This document shows, piece after piece, positions 58,573 through 64,000 of a DNA stretch of 64,000 bases. Location: positions 119,223,900 through 119,287,899 of the forward strand of contig CM077158.1 of NCBI GenBank assembly GCA_039583875.1, given 5' to 3'. A program made the translations under genes and the position numbers. Origin of the DNA: Platanthera guangdongensis (Eukaryota > Streptophyta > Magnoliopsida > Asparagales > Orchidaceae). Positions within the stretch are counted from its first letter, which is position 1. Each line of letters starts with the position of its first letter. The notes under the pieces are model-generated. The model searched no databases, was not told where the DNA came from, and saw nothing but the letters and a program-made list of their open reading frames with translations.

Positions 58573-59952
58573 GTGGGAATGTTCGAAGATTTCAGAAGCG
58601 AGGTGCTGAATTTGGTCAAGTTCGCACTCGGCAAGCGGGCCGAGTGCTCGACTCCGGCGAACCAGATCGCGGCCGCCCCCTCATTGGGCGAGGACGCACC
58701 CGGCAGGCGAGCTGGGAAGGAAGTGGCCGAGGAAGGCCGAGGGTGCGAGCTCCCCGGGCGGGAGCTCTTCCCAGGCTCGGCAGGCCGAGGTCGCTTCGGC
58801 GAGCTGGGCTCGCGAGACTCGCCAGCTCGCCCAGTGGGAGGAGGGAGTCCCTTCAGCGAGCTGGTCTCTTCAGCTCCAGTTCCAGATGGGTTCAGGGAGC
58901 CCGAGATGTCCTATTACACTGGGAAGGGAGACCCGGTACAACACGTCCAATGGTTCGAGGACGTGGTCTCGATCTGTCAGATGTCGGACGGATTTAAATG
59001 TCGGCTCTTTGCCATCACCCTCCGAGAGAAAGCGAGAGAATGGTTCCACCAGCTACCGGCCAGCTCTATTTATTGCTTCGAGGACTTGCGCCGAGGATTC
59101 ATGCTGAGATTCACCACTTTGAAGAAGAGGAAGAAGGAGTCTGAGTCCCTGTTTCACATCAAGCAGGGGGTGAACGAGACGTTGGGAAGCTATGTGGACC
59201 GATTCCAGGAGGAAGTTACTCAGGTTCAGGAGATGCCAGGCCATAGTCTGATGATGGCCTTCACCCTAGGCCTGCAGCAGGGCTTCTTCCGGATGGAGCT
59301 GAAGAGAGTTCCCCCCTTATCCTATGAGGAGTTGATGGAGAGGGCGGCGAGAGAAGTTGACGGAGAGGCATCAAACCCAGAGTTTGCAAGGAAATTGGCC
59401 AGGTGGGCCACAGAGGAGGAGAGGGAGTCGAAGGGAGGAAGAGGTCAGGAGGAAAGAAGAGGGGAGCCCAGGCAGAGGGAGCAGAGGCAGCTCCAAGGGC
59501 AGCAGCAGCCGGGGTGGGGGCGTCAGGAGCCCGACCGTCAGCTAGGCTGGAGGCCAGAGTGGCAGGGGCAAGGGCCACAGAGGGGAAACTTCGGAAGAGG
59601 TCACTTCCAGGGAAGGCAAGACCAGTTCCACCCCCCAGGCTGGAGGCAGGGCCAGAGGCCCCGGCTCCCCGATCAAGAGGAGGCCATGGCCATAGCCCTG
59701 GGGGCCAGGAGAGGAGCGTGGAGGAGAAGAAGGAGGGATGTTAGGGTGGAGCTGCCCTACTGCGACTTCCATCAGGAAGAAGGGCACACAACAGCCACGT
59801 GCCCGGAATTCTTGGAGATGAGGGGGAATAGGGAGCAGCAGCAGCAGCAGGGGGCGCGACAGGAAGTAAGGATCGAGGAGGTCCTGCCTCGGGCGGAGGA
59901 GGATCGGTGCGAAGACCGGGTGTATGTGGGAACCCGAGGAGGGATCGGATGA
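58573..59952 (+). CDS. gag: gag of Tat-lineage gypsy element G
   Basis: 459 residues, uninterrupted. Start at ATG 58573; ATG 58579 is an alternative. Residues 1-110 are Ala/Gly/Arg-rich. Residues 112-240 form the capsid domain (SYYTGKGDPVQHVQWFEDVV, LREKAREWFHQLP, FMLRFTTLKKRKKESESLF, ETLGSYVDRFQEEV). Residues 280-390 are Gln/Arg/Gly-rich and likely bind RNA. A zinc knuckle of the Tat kind, CDFHQEEGHTTATC, lies near residue 400. It ends at 59952, overlapping the pol frame from 59907. Capsid and RNA binding are the expected roles. The only intact long ORF in the window. Confidence 0.9.
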   Translation: MGMFEDFRSEVLNLVKFALGKRAECSTPANQIAAAPSLGEDAPGRRAGKEVAEEGRGCELPGRELFPGSAGRGRFGELGSRDSPARPVGGGSPFSELVSSAPVPDGFREPEMSYYTGKGDPVQHVQWFEDVVSICQMSDGFKCRLFAITLREKAREWFHQLPASSIYCFEDLRRGFMLRFTTLKKRKKESESLFHIKQGVNETLGSYVDRFQEEVTQVQEMPGHSLMMAFTLGLQQGFFRMELKRVPPLSYEELMERAAREVDGEASNPEFARKLARWATEEERESKGGRGQEERRGEPRQREQRQLQGQQQPGWGRQEPDRQLGWRPEWQGQGPQRGNFGRGHFQGRQDQFHPPGWRQGQRPRLPDQEEAMAIALGARRGAWRRRRRDVRVELPYCDFHQEEGHTTATCPEFLEMRGNREQQQQQGARQEVRIEEVLPRAEEDRCEDRVYVGTRGGIG

Positions 59953-62900
59953 TCCACGGGGGAGCAGGGATCGAGGCCTCCCGCAAGGCTAGCCTCCACA
60001 CCATGTATCGGCGAAGCGTCGCCTCTACATCCCAAACCCCGCCACCAAAGGGGAGGATCACCTTTTCCAGGAGTGATCTACCAGACCACGAGGACCCGTT
60101 CTGTGATGCGCTGGTCATCAAGACGGCCATCGAGAACTTCACCGTCTCACGGATCCTCGTGGACAACGGGAGTTCCGTCAACGTCGTCTTCAAAAAGGCG
60201 TTTGACGCAATGAAGGTGGAGGCGAGAAGAGTGCTGGCCTCGGATGGCCCCCTGTTCGGGTTTTCAGGAGAAAGGAAGGAGGTAGAAGGAGGAGTCGGAC
60301 TCCATGTCACCTTGGGGGGGCAGTCCCGAAACTGCAAGTTCGTCATTGTGGACGCCCCCAGCAGCTACAGCGCCATCTTTGGAAGGCCCCTGATCAGCGC
60401 CTTCCGCTGCGTCCCTTCATCTTTTCATCAATGCTTGAAGTTCAACACCGAGGGGGTCCAAGTCAGGGTTAGGGGAGACCCAAAGGTGGCGCGGGAGTGT
60501 TATGTCACTGCGGTGAACACCATCTCTTGGCAGGAGGGAGCCGAGGAGATGGGGCGAAGGATGGAGGAGGTCGAAGAGGAAGCTGAGGAGGAAGAGCTCG
60601 GAGAGAAGGGCTGCGCAGAGGAAGCGGCCGGAGGAAGTTTGGAGGTGACCGAGGTGAGGGTCGAGGAGGAAGCGATGGAGGAAGAGGTCCCCGCCCCGGA
60701 GAAAAGGGACGCCGAGGGATGGGCGGAGCAATCCAGGCTGGAGGCAGCTGAGGAGGTGGTGGAGCTGGAGGTGCTCACCCGAGGAGGAAGGGTGGAAAAG
60801 ATCCGCGTCAGCGGGGGGCTGACCCCGGAAGACCAGGGCAGGATGCTGGAGTGCATCCAGAAGAACGTGGACATCTTTGCCTGGAACGCCGCGGAGATGC
60901 CGGGGGTTGACGCGGATGTGGTCTGCCACCGCCTCAACTTGGACCCGGGGACACGCCACGTTCAGCAGAAAAGGAGATCCACGGCGGACAAGCTGGCGGA
61001 ACCCATCAGGGAGGAGGTGGCGAAACTTCTCAAAGCGGGCTTCGTGTCCGAAATTCAATACCTTGGCTGGGTCTCGAACGTTGTGATGGTCAAAAAGGGA
61101 GACGGCCGCTGGCGGTTGTGTATCGATTTTTCCCTTCTTAATAAAGCTTGTCCTAAGGATTGTTACCCCTTGCCTCGGATCGACGTGCTGGTTGACTCAG
61201 CCGTCGGCTTTTCTGTAATGAGTTTTTAGATGCATTTTCAGGTTACCATCAGATCAGGATGCACCCCCCGGACATAAAGGATGTCTCATTCATCACAAGC
61301 GACGGCTGCTACTGCTATAAGATGATGCCGTTCGGGCTGAAGAACGCTGGGGCCACCTACCAAAAAATGATGGATACGGTCTTCAAGGAGCAGAGGGGGA
61401 GGAATCTGGAGGTATATGTAGATGACCTCATGATCAAGAGCCGGGATGTGGACTCCCACCTCCGGGACCTGGAGGAGACCTTTGCCACCCTGCGCAAGTA
61501 CAAGATGCGATTGAACCCACTAAAATGTGTCTTCGGGGCCAGCAGGGGAAAGTTCTTGGGGCATCTCCTCACCCCCGCGGGGGTCGAGCCAAATCCAGAC
61601 AAGGTCAAGGCCATCTTGGAGCTGGGATCCCCACGGAATGCAAAGGAGGTCCAACGGTTGACAGGGAAGCTAGCAGGGCTGAGTCGCTTCCTCTCTCGGG
61701 CAGGGGAGAAGTGCTCCCCCTTCTTCAAAACACTAAGGGGGGGTCAGAGGTTTGAATGGAGCAGGGAATGTGAAGAGGCCTTCCAGGCCCTCAAGGTGCA
61801 GTTGACACAGGCTCCTCTGCTCCAAGGACCGAAGGAGGGGGAGGACCTGTTCTTGTATCTGGGGGTCGGGACGGAGGCCTTGAGCTCGGTCCTGGTTCGA
61901 GAAGAGGGGAAGAGACAGCTCCCAGTCTATTATGTGAGCCGGGTCTTGAGGAAGGCCGAGCTCCGGTATCCGATCTTGGAGAAGCTTGCGTTCGCCCTAA
62001 TCATCTCAGCTCGGAGGCTACGACCCTACTTCCAGGCACACTCAATCCGAGTGGTGACCGACCATCCCATCCGCAACATCTTTGATGGGGTGGAGCATTC
62101 AGGCAGATTGGCTAAGTGGTCGGTGGAGATGAGCGACTTCGACGTCTCCTTCGTTCCGCGGCTCTCGATCAAAGCCCAGGCGATGGCCGACTTTCTTGCT
62201 GACTATGTGGTTGAAGTGGCGGAAGGAAAACTCACTCGCCCGGCTCCTTGGAAGGTGAGGGTGGATGGAGCATCAGGAAGGCATTCCTTAGGAGTGGGAG
62301 TGATCCTAGAAAGCCCTCAAGGGACCCGGATCGAGCAAACGGTGGTGGTGCACTTTCCCATTACCAACAACCAGGCCGAGTACGAGGTCGTGATAGCAGG
62401 GCTTCGCCTGGCCAGGGAGCTTGGAGTGTCAGATGTGGAGGTCCTCACAGATTCCATGGTGGTAGCCTCCCAAATCAATGGGGAGTTCGAGGCAAGGGAG
62501 CCCACCCTATGATCATACTTGGCCAAAGTAAAGGGGATCATTGGGACTTTCCAAACTTTCGCCATCCAACATGTGCCCAGGGAAGAGAATGAACAGGCCG
62601 ATCAGTTGGCTAAGCATGGTCCCCAGGTGGGGGGCACCATCACCGACCTGTTACGCCCCTCCATCGAAGAAGGAGAACTCATGGAAATCGATCAACAAGC
62701 TTCATGGATGGATCCTGTGGTGGTTTTTCTCTCCACGGGAGAGTATCCGGAGGGGGTAGACAAGAAGAAGCTGAGGCACAAGTCAGCATACTACCTCCTC
62801 CAGGACGGGCAGCTATACAGAAAAACCCTCTCAGGGATGCTGGCCCGCTGCGTAACCGAGGGAGAAGCGCGAAGGATCTTGGAGGAGGTCCACTCCGGGG

Positions 62901-63944
62901 AATGTGGGAGTCACTCCAGGAGTCGGACCCTGGAAGGAAGGATAGTCAGGCAAGGTTATTTTTGGCCCACCCTGGGCCGGGACGCTGCAGAATTCGCAAG
63001 GAGATGTCACAAGTGCCAACTGTTTGCCCCTCTCCAGCTACAGCCGGCCCAACGGCTCCGTAGTATCACGGCCCCATGGCCCTTCGCGATCTGGGGAATG
63101 GATCTGGTTGGGCCGTTTCCCCAAGCCAGCGGTCAGAGAAGGTTCCTCCTAGTGATGATTGACTACTTTTCAAAGTGGATGGAGGTGAAAGCGTTGGCTA
63201 AGGTGACCTCCCAGGTGATCAGGAATTTTGTATGGGGGGAGATCATCTGTCGCCATGGGATGCCCCAGGCCATCGTCACAGACAATGGGCCCCAATTCGC
63301 CAGTGCCGAGTTCACCAGCTTTTGCGAACAACTTGGGATCGATCTCAGGTTCGCCTCGGTCCATCACCACAGGAGTAACGGGTAAGTGGAGGCTGCAAAC
63401 AAGATCATCGTCAACCTTCTCAATAAAAAGGTGGAGAACCTGAGAGGGAGTTGGGTGGAGCAGCTTCCCGCTGTCCTTTGGGCCCTGAGGACTACTCCCA
63501 ACACAGCTACAGGAGAGACCCCCTTCAAACTCTCCCACGGGTGTGAGGCAGTGCTCCCCATTGAATTCGAAGTCCAAACGCCGCGAGTCGTGGCGGCAAA
63601 GGAAGACCGCGAGGAATGGCAGGCAGAGAATGAGGAGGAACTGAGGCTCTCCCTCGACATGGTAGAAGAAGTAAGGGATCTTTCTGCCATCCGACAGGAG
63701 GAGGTAAAAAAGAAGAATGGATAAGTACTTTGACAAGCATGTCAGGATCAAGCAGTTCGTGGAGGGGGACTTGGTGTTGAAGAAAGTAGATGCAGCAGGG
63801 AGGTCAGCATCCGTGGGAAAACTCAATCCCAGCTGGGAGGGACCGTTCATTGTAAAGGTGGCCTTGGGGTCGGGGGGCTATCGACTCCAAAATGTAGAAG
63901 TCACTCAATCCCAGCCTGATTGTCAGCATCAGGCTCTCACCTAG
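59907..63944 (+). pseudogene. pol: pol of Tat-lineage gypsy element G: protease, RT, RNase H, aRNase H, integrase
   Basis: Frame differs from gag by -1 and overlaps it for 46 bases. Protease: ILVDNGSSVNVVF (about 60155). An acidic linker lies at about 60540-60770. RT: RWRLCIDFSLLNKACPKD, MMPFGLKNAGATYQKMM and catalytic YVDDLMIKS (about 61415). RNase H 1: YYVSRVLRKAELRYPILEK and VVTDHPIRNIF. Second RNase H: WKVRVDGASGRHSLGVGV, NNQAEYEVVIAGL and LTDSMVVASQ. Integrase: HSGECGSH with CHKC, catalytic WGMDLVGPFP, VTDNGPQF and the Glu of VEAANK. Lesions: one-base deletion near 61226 in MSF/DAFSGY, stop at 62510, stop at 63383 (NG-VEAAN), frameshift near 63715. Confidence 0.93.
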
Positions 63945-64000
63945 CTGACAGGGCTGGAAGTCACTCGGTGTCATCCTTGGCCTCGAGCAGATCCCGCTGT

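Larger units (their letters stand above)
57700..64000 (+). mobile_element. Tat-lineage Ty3/gypsy element G, 5' part
   Basis: 5' LTR with a TATA box, gag, then protease, RT, RNase H, second (archaeal-type) RNase H and integrase. The second RNase H between the first one and integrase is the mark of the plant Tat group. GC-rich, unlike the AT-rich neighbours. The 3' end lies beyond the window. The exact left end is unclear. Confidence 0.9.

Noticed and set aside
60417..61058. Minus-strand ORF of 213 residues, with others opposite gag and pol of element G
   Set aside because: Antisense shadows of the GC-rich pol frame, which carries clear motifs on the plus strand.

Overview
This 64 kb window is plant repeat DNA. 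I found no host gene, tRNA or rRNA. It is almost entirely LTR retrotransposons inserted into one another, one satellite array and one probable Helitron. Copia elements of the Sirevirus type (five copies of AGGGGGAG between pol and the 3' LTR, an extra ORF after pol, LTR ends carrying a CTATTCACCCCCC-type tract) and a Tat-lineage gypsy element with two RNase H domains are plant-specific groups, so the source is a flowering plant. The species cannot be read from the sequence.

Layout. 1-6542: 3' part of Sirevirus I (+), with RNase H end, palindrome spacer, long extra ORF and 3' LTR, inserted in a satellite. 6543-13555: satellite of about 80-82 bp monomers with a foreign stretch at 6672-7008. 13556-14889: leader of a minus-strand gypsy element whose 5' LTR starts at 14890 and, split by later insertions, reaches 39986. 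Inserted into that LTR are gag-only element B (15122-20967), Sirevirus II (21032-38266, minus; its own 5' LTR is split by gag-only element C, 31281-37199) and a probable Helitron (38770-39573). 39987-41623 plus 50112-50398 is a plus-strand gypsy LTR split by a very long minus-strand solo LTR (41624-50111) that carries a 3.1 kb tandem duplication. 50399-57699 holds three Sirevirus pieces: fragment D, a plus-strand LTR (F) and a minus-strand 5' LTR-gag-integrase fragment (E). 57700-64000 is the 5' LTR, gag and most of pol of a Tat-lineage gypsy element (G), the best preserved coding region here but with two frameshifts and two stops.

Most notable signals. (1) The Sirevirus LTRs contain, downstream of the TATA box, long runs of short hairpins whose stems differ from unit to unit but are each self-complementary, separated by a conserved linker (TGAG-TGTAGG type). 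I count about 11 in I, about 19 in II and 6 in E. This looks like a structured RNA array in the genomic RNA leader. (2) Upstream of the TATA box each LTR family carries its own array of TCGA-centred palindromes (GTGTCGACAC in I and II, CTCGAG-centred in E, split GTGTCGAGAC/GTCTCGACAC in F). In element I the same palindrome array plus a TATA box is repeated inside the element just ahead of the extra ORF, which suggests an internal promoter. (3) Two diverged gag-only elements share a long non-polymerase ORF.

Functional picture: only retrotransposon functions are encoded (gag, protease, integrase, reverse transcriptase, RNase H, plus an unassigned extra protein). Nearly all reading frames are interrupted, and several stops are explainable by C-to-T change, as expected of methylated old insertions.
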